NCBI RefSeq assembly: GCF_037126465.1
Contig: NC_088206.1
Coordinates: forward strand, 52,370,841 to 52,434,840
Direction of reading: 5' to 3'
Length of the DNA stretch: 64,000 nt
Source of the DNA: Ornithodoros turicata
Taxonomy: Eukaryota > Arthropoda > Arachnida > Ixodida > Argasidae
Part shown: piece after piece, positions 22,218-33,350 of the stretch
How positions within the stretch are numbered: the first letter of the stretch is position 1
Layout: the number at the start of each line of letters is the position of its first letter
Position numbers and translations under genes: made by a program
Notes under the pieces: model-generated
What the model was told of the DNA's origin: nothing
Databases searched by the model: none
What the model saw: only the letters and a program-made list of their open reading frames with translations

Positions 22218-24300
22218 CACTCTTAAACCCGTACCTTTTATTGTAACTTTTAGAAACATGTAACTTCTATATAGACGTAGATTTCGAGATTTCTTATAGG
22301 TTACACCACTGTAACGTATATTTAGAGGTTAAAAGCGACCAAGGTCATGTCTTTACAACACGAATAGAAGTTACATCTCGGAAAAAACAAAAACAGCTTG
22401 TTGTAACTTATAAATGTACCCTCTACTCTGGCACTGTAACTTCTAAGCGAAATCTCCAACGATAATTTCTTTGTTAGTTTCTTATCGCATGTTCTAATCG
22501 TTTGTTTTCCTTCTATTTTTCAGCATAATGCCGCGTTTCAGCCTCCCATTCGAGACGACAGTTGAGAATCTACGCTGTTATTTTTTATCTGTTTCAGCGT
22601 CATCTATACGTCGACTACATGTTATCAATGCTGTATGAACACAGATTATAAGCCCGCAGTCTGGAATACTGATAGTATGTTTCTTTCTAAAGGGTGGAAA
22701 ACCATTGTCAATGCCGCAACCACCAAGTCTGATTTCGCTGCGTAGCCGAGCCTGGTCTATGTCTATCCACACTGAGAGCGGTTGCCTTGAAACGCTTAAC
22801 GCTCGTCGTCCGTCCGTTAACAAGTGTAATCTGTTTTAATCAGTGGTTTTCCTCGCGTTTATCATAGTATCGTCAGGAACAACGGAAAAGCTAGATGTCT
22901 CTAGCAAACAAGGATATTTTCGGTGTTCTCAGGGGAAAGTGTAGTGAGTGCGAAGATTGCAAAGAATATCTAACCGAAAACGAACGTCACCACCGCAGCC
23001 CTAATTCACACACTTCATACACTGGGTAAGTGTACGTTTTGTGCTAGGTACGTGCGTTATTTTGATAGCAAGAGCTCTTAGCGCATGTTTGTTGTGATTA
23101 TGGCAAGCGTTTTGCGGTCCTGCATATGAACGCCACTTACGCTTGCTACTTTTCTGCTCTTACTTGGTCGCCAAGTCAATACACCGGCGTGCATTTTGCG
23201 AGCTGCGGATATATGCATCAAGATATATAATTCGCAGCTTCCTACTCGTTGTATTCTTACGATATTCTAAGACTCAATCGCGGAGTGAACGCCTTCCTGC
23301 ATTTATGCTGCTTTGTACCTTGTGCTTTGTACCGATTTGAATGGTTCCGTAATTGTTACTCTCATTGCCCAAACTTTTGTTCCCAGGATCCCACATGCAG
23401 GTTCACATATACCGTCACCAACGCAATGCAGTACCTCACAAACTCGTCCCAGAGCGCCTCCAACGCTGATAACGCAGTAATGTAGTGTCTCCTGCGTTAC
23501 TGTACACTCATATTCCTCAAGGTTGTGTGCGTTTTATGTAATACTGTATTGCCATTTGCGCTCGCCTCTGCAACACGAATGTGGAATAAATTTTTTTCTG
23601 CTGCAATTCTCCATTTCGTTGGGTCTGTTCAGCTTAGCAAACATAGGTCAGTTGTTTTGACTCGCTGGCTTCCTCGCACTTTTATGCATTGCTTCTCACT
23701 TAGAAGATAGTTCTTTTTTCCACATACCTATGGTAAAGCGATCATGGTTCCTCCTCACATCAGAATCGCACTTGTGCACAATGTGTCACCTCTAGCTATA
23801 CTTCTGTTTTTGTAATATACATATGTTCAAGATCTCCTTTTCTGCGGGTTCATTTTGGTACCTTGGTGTGTTCTGTAAATGTCTGTCCATATCCCACGCA
23901 CGGGGTGTTTGTTTTTATTCGCATCACACCAGCGCTCATTTGACAAGTGGGTTACGTTAATTTTCGCAAATTAACCCATCCGTAGTTACAAACATCTCCG
24001 ACATTTCCTGACGCATGTGTCTGTAACTACGGACCGATTAATTAGCAAAAATTCACATAACCCACCTGCCAAATGAGCGCTACTCTGTTGCGAATAAAAA
24101 TGAACATCCTGTATAAAAAGCCGCGCGTTGGCGTACCCTTTACGGGCAGGTGCTGGATTGAAGGCCGTAACCTCTAATTAGTGGGTTTCCTTGTAACTTT
24201 TATAAAAGGGGTCGCTCAGAGGGTACCTGGTAGCTTCTGAAATAGAGGGTAAAATATTGCGATTTTTTACCCTTTACTAAAGGGTACGGAGTTAAGAGTG
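22218..24300. mobile_element. CACTA/EnSpm-like non-autonomous transposon
   Basis: Ends are CACTCTTAAACCCGTACC and, inverted, CACTCTTAACTCCGTACC, with TG on both sides (22216-22217 and 24301-24302). A CAC terminus and a 2-3-bp duplication fit the CMC/EnSpm group. The subterminal regions carry repeated TGTAACTTCTA or TGTAACTTTTA words (22240-22440 and 24170-24205), as CACTA transposases need. No transposase frame was found. A MITE lies inside at 23895-24113. The 2-bp duplication restores the LINE zinc finger exactly, which supports the chosen borders. Confidence 0.65.
23895..24113. mobile_element. Palindromic Tc1/mariner-type MITE inside the CACTA-like element
   Basis: The left arm has GGGGTGTTTGTTTTTATTCG, then GCGCTCATTTGACA and GTGGGTTACG. 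The right arm is the inverse (TGCCAAATGAGCGC, CGAATAAAAATGAACATCC, TGTA). TGTAACTACGG and its inverse close the centre. The right tip has the TA; the left one has decayed to GC. It is a third level of nesting: MITE in CACTA in LINE. Confidence 0.75.
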
Positions 24301-24840
24301 TGGGAGAGTCAACTTGTCTCAAGCGGTAACGCCACTGAGCTGTAAAGGCCACATCGAGGCGCATTCGGTGGATTAATGCAGCATCTTGACGAGAGGTGTT
24401 TCGTGGCATGCGGAAAGCGAGCGTTGGATCAACTCTGCTCAACATAGAGGGGGGAAGAATGTCGGTTGTCAATTGGCGGGAAGCCAGGCCAGGGGTGTCA
24501 CTAGGCGTTGGAGAATTGAACGGCGGTCTCCTCTCAGCAGAACAATACTGGTCCGTTTCCGATACGAGAGTGCTGCTTCTGCGGCGCTGTCGGCCTGCTC
24601 GTTCCCCACGACACCACAATGGGCTGGAACCCACTGGAGAACTAGCCTGTAGCCTGGTGCGTAGATAGTGTGGTAAGCCATTAACACATCTGTGACTAGG
24701 GGTGCGGATCGGCCTCGTATGCTGGAATTTTCAATTGCTTGAAGTGCAGATTTGGAGTCTGTGAAGACTGCCCATTCCCGCGGTGTAAAATCAGCGACGT
24801 GTTGTAGAAAGGAAAGGATGGCATACACGCGGACACACAC
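24301..24840 (-). pseudogene. LINE ORF2 RNase H domain (part 1, before the insertion)
   Basis: Minus-strand frames show AVFTDSKSALQAIENSSIRG (RNase H TDS motif), then VLQWVPAHCGVVGNEQADSA, the WVPAH-G-x-x-G-N-E-x-A-D signature of LINE RNase H. A frameshift near 24560 leads into RLRQVDSPT at 24301, where the CACTA-like element interrupts. The RT domain is missing: upstream of 24838 there is a short CA repeat and unrelated sequence, so the copy is 5'-truncated. The clade (I or Jockey with RNase H) is inferred. Confidence 0.75.
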
Positions 24841-25229
24841 ACATACACACAGCTTTTTCCATTTCGACACTTCTAATGCTGATGCATTAGAAATATACCA
24901 TCAAAAATAAGCCGGGAGAGCATTGCCAGTGTGTGGAACAATCAACCACAATTTATTTGAAAGAAATCGGGGTTGGTCGAGCGCAACTTCGAGGCCGTGG
25001 CCCGTTTGATGGTAGTCGGTGCCGCTCCTTGGCATTGTTGATGTAAATGTCGACTACAAGGCTGGCTTAAAACCGTGAAAATCGACTGGAATTAGGTTTT
25101 CCAAGTGAATCATGGACCATGCGAAAAGATAATCGATAAGTAAAAGAAAGAGTTTAGCGGCAGCCCCGGCTCGATGCAGGGCTTTCAAGGATCGGTGGCG
25201 GCGCTCAAAGAATATGCACAACCTGTGTT
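24841..25229. other. No gene seen
   Basis: CACAATTTATTTGAAAG near 24950 and the gypsy fragment after 25230 raise the possibility of an LTR or leader, but no second copy is present to confirm it. Confidence 0.35.
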
Positions 25230-25755
25230 CTGTAAAGCTAGGCCCGTGCCGTATTCACTCAAAGAAGCAGTAGAAAAACAAAACTGCAGACCCTGGAAAA
25301 TAATGGAATTATTTACAGAGTGAAGCACTGTGAGTGGACAACTTGTCATAGCCATTGTCATAGTCCAGAAACGGGAAGTGAAACGCTGTAAGGTTATGTG
25401 GAGATTACCGCGTTACAGTTAATACTCTGAAAGCATCTGGAGCATTATCCGTTACCAGTTCCGGAATACATTTTTTCGTCTTTATCGACTGGACGGATTT
25501 TCACTTAACAAATATCACAGGAGCTACTGGCAATCACAACGCACTTAGGCTTATTCCGTTACCGCCGTTTATCTTTCGGTATTATCAGCGCTCCAGCTAT
25601 GTTTCAGGCTGTGATGGATCGAATACTACAAGGTATCGAAGGAAAAGTGTGTTACATAGATCACATTTTGAACTTTGGAAGGTACTCAGCAAGAATGTTC
25701 CCAGCGGGTGGAACAGGTTCTCGAGAGACTAAAAAGACACGCGATTCGTGTTAAA
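25230..25755 (+). pseudogene. Ty3/gypsy pol fragment (RT)
   Basis: Three frames together follow a gypsy reverse transcriptase. First GIIYRVKHCEWTT (RT start, before 25370), then RLCGDY in another frame, then a long frame YPLPVPEYIFSSLS, a stop, GLFRYRRLSFGIISAPAMFQ and AVMDRILQGIE. The active-site box reads YIDH instead of Y-x-D-D, so the catalytic second aspartate is lost. One more frameshift after FGR leads into QECSQRVEQVLERLKRHAIR. About 20 residues between the palm strands are deleted. At about 25754 the frame runs into TTAAAGGGACTCTGAGCAG, which looks like the start of a separate insertion. Confidence 0.75.
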
Positions 25756-27779
25756 GGGACTCTGAGCAGAAGTTGTGGCAGCTCTTTCGTACTTGCAGTC
25801 GAGCACCCAACAAGGACTCTCCATGCGAAAATTCACGCATTAAAACCCCACTGTTTCTCTAAACTCGAATTTTAAACATTCGACTTCATCCGAGTGCAGC
25901 ACGCCTAGCGTCAAGCCGAGAAAACATACGTTTATATAGAATATCCACCCCGGCCCATCGTCAAAATGACGTCAACATGAGGGCCACTGGCAACACCCAC
26001 AATCGGCTCAAACGCGTCACATGGTCACACAATACCCTGTCAATTCCCTTTATTTATCCCTTTATTTATATGTAAATATACTTTTGTTACAGATCTTAAA
26101 ATATATATATATATATATATATATATTCTTCTGTCTCCCATTTATTTCAACTTTAATTACGTAGTCGTCCGATCCAACTTTTCAAGATATATATATATAT
26201 ATATACTCTGCATTTAACACATGCAGTGGGTTCCACAATTTCCACGATTGCCTTTTCAATCTGCGTTCAGTTGTCTTGCTTTCCATATGGTTCCGTATCC
26301 GGTCAGCTGTAATGGCTACCATATGATGAGCTTGCGAACTTGTGTAATTCCCGGCTCATCCTACCTACAGTGACTGTAATCCTGCCTTTGTCGGGTCATT
26401 GTATTTAGTGTTGGAGTTCTTCGCCATATTCTGAACGTTTCACCTATCGTTGCGGCGTACTGTTCTAGACCTGCTGCAAACCAACGAACCGCAACTGCAG
26501 TAACACGCCTCAGCGAAATTCTGACTGCTGCATATCAAAGGAGCATCGGGACCTGATGGTGTACTGCAAATGCTGAAATTAAATTCTTTGAACCTTCATC
26601 TAAAGAAACCAAATGTGCTCTCGTGTGGTTCTGAGGGAAAACCAGTTTCAACAAGGTTGGCAGATTTATTTTTCAGTTACAAGTCTACGTACTCAAAACC
26701 ACGCAAGTGCATCCGACCATTCTCGTAGCTGTTCTGTAACACGTATGCTTTCTTACGTATCCCACAGAACTCTCCGCTTCATGAACCCAGTTATACTTTG
26801 TGACCCATCTGATGGCTCCTTACTAGGCTATGTCGCTCTGAAGCATTGTGATGAGGAAAGGTCGTGGAGGCTGCACCTCTGCTTTTGAAAGATGAATCAG
26901 CCATTCCATACTCTGCTTACTGGCTTTGTATCGAGTCTGACAAAACCGACAGACCTGGGGGCTTAATCGCAGGTCCACCTCAAGGAAGTTTGAAATGTAA
27001 GTATGTGTTATATTGGATTCACATATCTCCACCACATATTGAGTGTGTATATCGCTGTACTTTTGATGCTATAGAATATCTAGCGTACATTATTATTGAA
27101 CACCTAGTGTGGAAAACTCAACACCAGTCACACAATGCCAACAATTGTTTCTGCCTTTCCTTCCACTGCTTATTTTAATTATAATATTATTTTAGTGTAG
27201 TCGTCTGATTTTTAATAGACACAATTTTCTCATGGTTCTGGTGCACTATAGCCTGAGTTGCTTATGTGCCATTAAAATCGAATCATCACCATCATCTTTA
27301 ATTGCCATTATTCAATTGAAGTGTCATGCTTCAGTTGGATACAATGATGTGGCCAGAGATAGTTTTTGCTTTCGTTCCAGAGTTGCTCATTTCAGAAGAA
27401 TAGTCACTGTGCAGTTTGCTTTTGGAAACATTAAGAGGACTAAAACCAAACGCTTTTCTTTCAGAGCATCTCTTATGCACCTGCATGTCAATTAGGATTT
27501 GTGTTACAAGAATCACAGACCACTCAACAGCGATGAACATTTGAAAGTGGAAATGCTGGAACGAAGATGCGTTAATCTGTGTGAAAGGTGCTTTGTATGT
27601 GACTGAGTCGTGGGCATAGGTCACAAGCTAATTTCAGTCTTCAGAAGAGGTGTCAGCTATGCTCTTTCTATCTACTAGCTAGCTCCACTTTTTCCCTGCT
27701 TCCCTAACTAATGGAGCACATCATATACCAGCACGTTGTTAACCATGTTGAGTCTATCAACTTCTTTTTTCTTTTCAAA
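25756..27779. other. No clear gene; AT microsatellites and faint LINE traces
   Basis: (TA)n tracts lie at 26099-26127 and 26187-26204. GASGPDGVLQMLKL at about 26541-26582 resembles the first RT motif (S-G-P-D-G) of LINEs and may belong with the RT piece at 27780. The ORFs at 26613-26888 and 26864-27178 have no motif. Confidence 0.4.
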
Positions 27780-28040
27780 ATTCCAGCAGGGATTTAGAAA
27801 AGGGTATTAAGGCAAAACTAACATAATTCGGTCACAGCATTTTAAACTGTCTTGATTTCTGGGTCCACGTAGATGCGGTATTTTATTTTGTAAGGGCTTT
27901 TGACACTGTGCTTTATGCTCGCTTGTTGGCCACACTAGCCTCATTAAAATCTGATCCTGCTACCTTTAACTGGATATGCAGTTTCTTAACTAACGGCAAC
28001 CGTGCCAACGATTCGAGGAGAACCTATCATATCGCCACCA
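27780..28040 (+). pseudogene. LINE reverse transcriptase fragment
   Basis: QQGFRKGY is followed, after a frame change, by DAVFYFVRAFDTVLYARLLA, TLASLKSDPATFNWICSFLT and NGNRA. This is RT block 2-3 of a CR1/Jockey-like LINE (normally D-F-S-K-A-F-D-x-V-P-H, then W-I-x-x-F-L-x-x-R). The S-K of the active block is replaced by V-R, and an indel and stops are present. Only this RT segment survives. Confidence 0.6.
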
Positions 28041-28302
28041 TGCAGCGTTTGTCACGTTAAGTTTACATCATATTTTAATCTAGTATGAAGCAAACCCTTT
28101 AGGTGATCGGTCTTGTATATTTACACGCCCCGCCCGTCATGTAACACCATACGGTTCTTCAACCTATGACAGATAAATAAATACATTGCCAAGTAAATTG
28201 TTTACAATGCTCATTACCCCGTTTCACGACATCACCGCAAGCAATTATTAGAGTAGTGGCCCAGGGTATGAAGCTCTCTACTAATCATCATGCAAACAAA
28301 GT

Positions 28303-28966
28303 TCATAAGTAGAATCCTTTCCTGAAAACACCGACTTAACACAGCAATTGAGAACAAAGAGAGTGAAAGTTTCGTCGCCTATCCGGGTGGCATCATCGCT
28401 ACAACAGAGAGCAGTCAAAAACAACATCGAAGGAGTCAAATCAGTGGTGTGCAGTCCTCTCATCCAAGGTGTTTCATACGCCATTTGAAGGACACTGTGC
28501 CCATCAGGCATTAAGACTGTGCATATAAAGTTAAGTGCATAGACTGTGATGCAACCTACATTGGCGAGACGGACAAAAGACGTGGGACAAAGACTAAAAG
28601 AGCACACAAGGGACTTTGCCAAGGCGTCTAATGCTACTCAAACCAGGACCGAATTAGTGTACCATTGTTGGCCAAAGGGACATGTATTTAATTTTGATGG
28701 TGCGGTAACCTTTGCACATGACTAGCGATGTGACCCTAGAAAGTGCTTAGGGTCCTGGTTTATCAGACTTGATGCATCAGCCTGTAATACAGACCGTGGC
28801 CCCCTATCGGATGTGTATGACGCCCTCTGAGATAAGTAGGCTGATGTGCTCGTCTTTGGCCCTTGTTGTACTGATCATGCCACCCGGATAGGCGGCAAAA
28901 CGTTTACGCTCTGTTTTTAATTGTTGTGTTAAGCGGTGTTTGCAGTAAAGGATGCTACATTATGAG
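28303..28966. mobile_element. Penelope-like element remnant with inverted arms
   Basis: About 100 bp at 28303-28405 and 28864-28966 are imperfect inverses of each other (for example CGCCTATCCGGGTGGCATC and its inverse, and AACACAGCAATTG against CAATTGTTGTGTT-like words). Between them is a GIY-YIG endonuclease piece. Penelope-like elements carry a C-terminal GIY-YIG domain and terminal pseudo-LTRs that are often inverted. The arms also contain a degenerate hammerhead-like core. Confidence 0.7.
28515..28850 (+). pseudogene. GIY-YIG endonuclease domain of a Penelope-like element
   Basis: The frame reads YKIKCIDCDATYIGETDKR, the GIY-YIG core in the variant used by Penelope-like elements (V-Y-x-I-x-C...Y-I-G-E-T). 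After a shift it continues as KRAHKGL, then ASNATQTRTELVYHCWPKGH, and ends with GSWFIRLDASACNTDRGPLS, the C-terminal end of the domain. In an active element the domain nicks target DNA for insertion. Here two frameshifts and a stop near 28720 inactivate it, and no RT is left upstream. Confidence 0.75.
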
Positions 28967-29072
28967 GTCGTCACCTAGCATTTGGAATATATTTTCAAAT
29001 AAAGTTGTCATTTTACAAAGCTCATTACATTGTAGAAATCATTCTTATTGCCTATTGTTTAGGGCATACCAT

Positions 29073-29359
29073 TACCACGAATCATCTTCGAGAAACTTCC
29101 AGGGCAAGCACGAAACAGTACATCTCATCCCGACGCGTGCTGAAGAAGAATCAAGAAGATTCGCCTGCTCTCTGGCAAACGCACGTGCTGTTTCTAGACT
29201 TCTCGGCGCGACGCTTAAATGCTTGTGCGCTCCAGGCTGGAACATTCATTCTTTGGACTCAGTTGTGTTCAGAGAGCTATCACTCTTGTGCTACCAAGTA
29301 GTTTAATAAACCGTTTTCTGTTTATTCGACGACTCGCCGGCCCATCTCGCTTCGTGACA
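29073..29359 (+). repeat. 5' LTR of the outer gypsy element
   Basis: It begins TACCACGAATCATC (the usual TG has become TA) and ends CTTCGTGACA. It contains TTTAATAAACCG, a poly(A) signal, about 50 bp before the end. Against the 3' LTR it has an extra 14-bp segment near 29105 and lacks a 9-bp and a 16-bp segment. Confidence 0.88.
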
Positions 29360-29363
29360 TTTC

Positions 29364-29381
29364 TGGTGGAGGTGCGGGGCA
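29364..29381 (+). promoter_or_regulatory. Primer binding site, tRNA-Ala-like
   Basis: TGGTGGAGGTGCGGGGCA starts 4 bp after the LTR. It is complementary, with about two mismatches, to the 3' end of an animal tRNA-Ala (…CTCCACCA) as I remember it. It would prime minus-strand DNA synthesis. Confidence 0.6.
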
Positions 29382-29475
29382 TCCCTTGTTCAACGGCCCG
29401 GAAGACCAACTGCGACAAAGCAGAAGACAGCTTGGCCTGCCTGCAGAATTCGGTCCATTAGAACCCCCTAAACGC

Positions 29476-30641
29476 AAGAAGATGATGACTGCGCAGACCA
29501 GCACCCAAGTGGCGCAACCTATTGCCACGCCCATAACCTGCACGATCGGCGAAGACATTCAACGGGGAGTATTACGACGACGTGGACGATTGGGTCGACC
29601 ACTACGAGCGGATCGTCAGGTTCAACAACTGGAGTGACGACCAGAAGCTCGTCAACGTCTATTTCTCTCTGGAAGGCACCGCGAAGACATGGTTCGAGAA
29701 CCGGGAGACTTCGCTCGCGTCCTGGGACGTCTTCAAAAGCAAACTCCGCAAGGCGTTCGCTTTTCAACAACGAGCTGAACGCGCTGAACATCTGCTCCAA
29801 AGACGAATCCAACTGCCAAACGAAAGCGTTACTGGCTTCGTCAAAGATGTGTTGCGGCTCTTCCGGCGAGCTGACCCCAAAGCATCCGAGGAGAAGAAGG
29901 TTCAGCGACTCATGAGGGGTGTAAAAGAAGAAATTTTTCGCGCCCTGTCCCGGAATCCACCTGCCACGACCGACGCTTTTCTGGACGAAGCCGTCCGCAT
30001 TGAGAGGGCCCTGCTCTCTTGCGCTACCGTCGACCAACGAAACCAGGGCTACGAGGCCTTCTCCACGACCGCTGGCCTCGACGTCGGATCGCTCAGACAG
30101 CTGATTCGAGAGGTGGTACGCGAAGAAGTACGATGTCTCCTCTGTCCTGATAAGGCCCAAGACCGTTTGTCTTTGATCGGTGCGATTACCAAGGACGAGG
30201 TTCAGCAGGCAATCCAGACGTCGTCAACCCCGACGCCGAAGTACCGAGACCAACCTACGCTGCCGCTCTGAGACAGGTGCCCTACTCCTCCGCCGTACTA
30301 CGGAAACCGTTGGACGCCTCCTCGGCCTGTCCAACCTACTCAGAGCGTCCCGCCACACTCTCAGCCGCTTCGTAAAATGGACGTTTGGCGGACTCCCGAC
30401 TTCAGGCCGCTCTGCTACCACTGCGGAGAGGCCAACCACGTCTATCGCCGATGTCCCTACCGACGCCTTGGCCTTCCCGGTTTTTCACCCGACGCCCCCC
30501 GCCCCCAGCGCGGTAGTCGCCCCGCCGTAATTGACTATCTACGGCAGCAGAATGCTTCTACTGGCTCACGACGCAACCTGTCCAAGAGCGTCCCCCACCG
30601 CAGCAGGTCGCCAGGAAGAGCACGTTCACTGTCACCGGCAA
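29476..30641 (+). pseudogene. gag of the outer gypsy element
   Basis: The capsid-like part runs in one frame from VDDWVDHYERIVRFNNWSDD through AKTWFENRE and FKSKLRKAF to EKKVQRLMRGVK and AFLDEAVRIE (29582-30271). These are the features of the retrotransposon gag family (the W-x-x-x-Y-E helix and the major homology-like L-x-G-x-A-x-x-W). A frameshift near 29555 separates the N-terminal piece (29476 on) and another near 30270 leads to the zinc knuckle CYHCGEANHVYRRC (C-x2-C-x4-H-x4-C, about 30412-30453). An Arg/Ser-rich tail ends at a stop at 30641. It packages element RNA in particles. Confidence 0.8.
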
Positions 30642-30759
30642 GATGACCTATGTGGCGCAGCCCTAACCGGGAAAACTGAAGACTGCAGCTCCGGGAGGTG
30701 AAGCTGCGGACCGACGACAAGTCACAATTCCTCCAACTCGACGAACAGCAACGCAGCAC

Positions 30760-31994
30760 CAACACGACGCTCGAAAAATTACCAATAACCTGAAAATACT
30801 CATCGACGGCCATGAGATGATTGCGTTAATCGATACCGGAGCCGACGACTCTGTTATAAGTGGTAGGTTGGCTAAGAACCTTCGCAAGGTGCAAACGAAA
30901 TGGGATGAGCCTGACATCGACACTGCTGGTGGACACATCGTAACACCGACTGGCCGATGCACGGCAGTCATACAAGTGCGTGACATCCAGTACGTCGTCA
31001 GCTTTGCCGCCCTGCCGAACTGCCCACGGAATACTCGGAATGGACTTTCTAGTCGAAAACGAAGCAATCATGGACTTCACAGATGGAGTTATCTCTTTTA
31101 AAACGCCGGAAACAGCAGAAGACAAGTGGTGGGCACGAATAACCCAGGAGAAACGCGCAAACACCGACGTAACCGCCGTGACTACTCAGCTCGTCAACCT
31201 GCCTCCCTTGTCGTCAGTCCTTGTGACCGCTACGTGCGACAGAGCACCGACTGGCTGTTTGTTGGCTGAAGGCAACACGCAACTTCTCCTCGAAAGAGGA
31301 ATTGGGATAGCAAGAGGAATTGTGCATGTAAGAAACGGAATATTCGAACTCCTGGTCACAAATTTTCGCCCGGAGCCACAACACCTCGCAAACGGCACGA
31401 AGATAGCCGTCATCGTAGACCAATACTCAACCACGGATGTTTGCCTGATGGACACTGCTGGCATCGCGGTCACCACGGAACACGAGGCTGAACATTTCGA
31501 CGTAAACCCTCAACTCAATACAGCTCAAAAGCAAACCCTTCTCCAGATGCTGAACGATTTCAGTGACTGTTTCACTGCATCGTCGAAAGTAAGACAAACG
31601 CCCACTACGAAGCACCGCATCATCGTCGACGAAAAGGCCCGTCCTATTCACCGCATGCCGTACCGGGTCTCCTGCAAAGAGCGAGAAACGATCAGAACGC
31701 AAGTAGAAGAGATGCTAAGAAATGACATTATACAGCCGTCGACCAGTCCGTGGGGATCGCCGGTGGTACGTGTGAAGAAGGAGGACGGAACACTCAGGGT
31801 TCTGTGTCGACTACCGCAAACTCGATGAGATAACGAAGAAGTACGTCCGTTACCGCGCATCGACGATGCACGCTCGATCGCCTTCAAAACGCAAATTTTT
31901 TCTCTTCCATGGACCTTAAGACAGGCTACTGACAAATCGAAGTCGACGAACGGGACCGTGAGAAGAGTGCCTTCGTCACTCCGGATGAACTTTT
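30760..31994 (+). pseudogene. Protease and N-terminal RT of the outer gypsy element
   Basis: The aspartic protease active site is MIALIDTGADDSVISGRLA at 30817 on, with HGILGMDFLVEN (the second protease motif) in a shifted frame from 30980. That frame continues to KHRIIVDEKARPIHRMPYRV and WGSPVVRVKKEDGTLR, the RT entry. From 31800 there are frame changes (CVDYRKLDEITKK-like, then RPLPRIDDA), a TGA in place of the tryptophan after SLPWTLRQATD-equivalent position, and DERDREKSAFVTPDELF up to 31994. There the mag-type element is inserted after CTTTT. The frame resumes exactly at 36433. Confidence 0.85.
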
Positions 31995-32214
31995 TGTTAC
32001 ATGGAGGTCCAGTTTATTACTTTAGAGAATACATAAGGTACGTGTGTACCGGCAGATAGTTCGAAGGAGACTGCGCCTCAGCGTTCGTCTTACGTTTACA
32101 CTTGAGTGCGGGAGAACAAAGTTCACTTGACAGCGTCCGGCCTCGAGTGTTTCGGGCTGGTGTGTGTCTCGAATAACCGCTCACATGATCGGTTGCTATG
32201 CGGCGTACGCAGCA
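31995..32214 (-). repeat. 3' LTR of the mag-type element
   Basis: A 220-bp copy of the LTR at 36208-36427 with three substitutions. On the plus strand it starts TGTTACATGG and ends GTACGCAGCA. It is preceded by CTTTT, the target duplication. Confidence 0.95.
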
Positions 32215-32227
32215 CTCTTTCCCACCC
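32215..32227 (-). promoter_or_regulatory. Polypurine tract of the mag-type element
   Basis: On the minus strand GGGTGGGAAAGAG abuts the 3' LTR. It would prime plus-strand DNA synthesis. Confidence 0.85.
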
Positions 32228-32238
32228 ATGAAAAGTGG

Positions 32239-33350
32239 TCAGTGGTGTGACCTGTGTCGCGGTCGGAGCGAATATCGATGTCCTTCGGTTTCTGTCGACT
32301 CCGATGTGTCATCTGTGGCGTCATGGGCCGCGTTGGATGCGTGAGCTGTATCACTTTCGGAAACCGCGGTATCTGCGCCGTAGCGGGTTCGCATCTGGTC
32401 AAGGTGGCGTGTGACAATACCCTGGGCCGTTTGCACTTTAGCCATGCGACTTCCTAGGCCCTCAAGCACGACACCCGGCATCCATCCCGGTCGATCGCAT
32501 TGTTTGCGCACGTAGACAGGTGCTCCAGGTTTCAAACGACTGTCCACGTCTTGCTGGGTTGTCTTCTGGTTTTTGAGCACATCGACCTTGATGATATCCA
32601 AGCGACTACGTGGCAGAAAATTGAATAACATTTCCGCAGGAGCCTTTCCCCCATGGGCAGCTGATATGGTGTCCTTCTGTGGTTATGTAGCCAGCGTTGG
32701 AGCCGGATTTCCAGTGGTCCGTCGGTCAGCTTCTTAAGCGCTTCTTTTACGCTTCTAACAGCCCGTTCTGCAAGTCCGTTTGACTGCGGATGATAAGGAG
32801 CTGTTCGCATGTGGCGAATCCCATTTCTCTTTACGAATTCTTGGAAGGCCGCACCTGTGAATGTGGTGCCGTTGTCAGTTACGATGCACGTTGGTAGTCC
32901 GAAGCGGGCACCAATGTCTCGGAGATGAACAACGGTCACTTCTGCAGTTGCAGATTTTACCGGGATAGCCTCTATCCAGCCAGAATGACTATCCACAACG
33001 ACTAATATCATTTTCCCTTCAATGGGGCCCGCATAGTCCATGTGTATGCGTGTCCACGGTTCGGCGGACGATGGCCATGGCAGTGGCTCTTGAGATGGTG
33101 GTGATGATGCCGTCTGCTGGCATATCGGGCACGAACGTACTCGTTGTTCCACGTCTCGGTCGATTCCTGGCCACCAAATCAGTGTTCTGATGAATGCTTT
33201 GGTTGCATTAATTCCCTGGTGTGTGCCGTGAAGCTCTGCGAGCAGAGCGTTTCTTGCTCGTTCTGGTATCACTATGCGCTGTCCACGCAGTATCGCGTCT
33301 TTTTCAACAGACAGTTCATGACGTCTCGGCCAGTATGGTTCTAGATCCGG
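32239..33350 (-). pseudogene. Integrase of the mag-type element (frameshifted part of pol)
   Basis: From 33272 the frame shows the HHCC zinc finger (H15, H18, C48, C51) and the catalytic triad D79, D133, E169 with 35 residues between the last two (DD35E), in MDYAGP, VTDNGTTFTG and SNGLAERAVRS. Near 32650 one G is missing from a G-run, so the frame leaves at MGERLL. The true C-terminus goes on from 32631 to 32239 in the next frame (MLFNFLPRSRLDI, then VYVRKQCDRPGWMPGVV and a Ser/Thr-rich end). The enzyme inserts element DNA. Apart from the two one-base losses everything needed is present. Confidence 0.88.
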
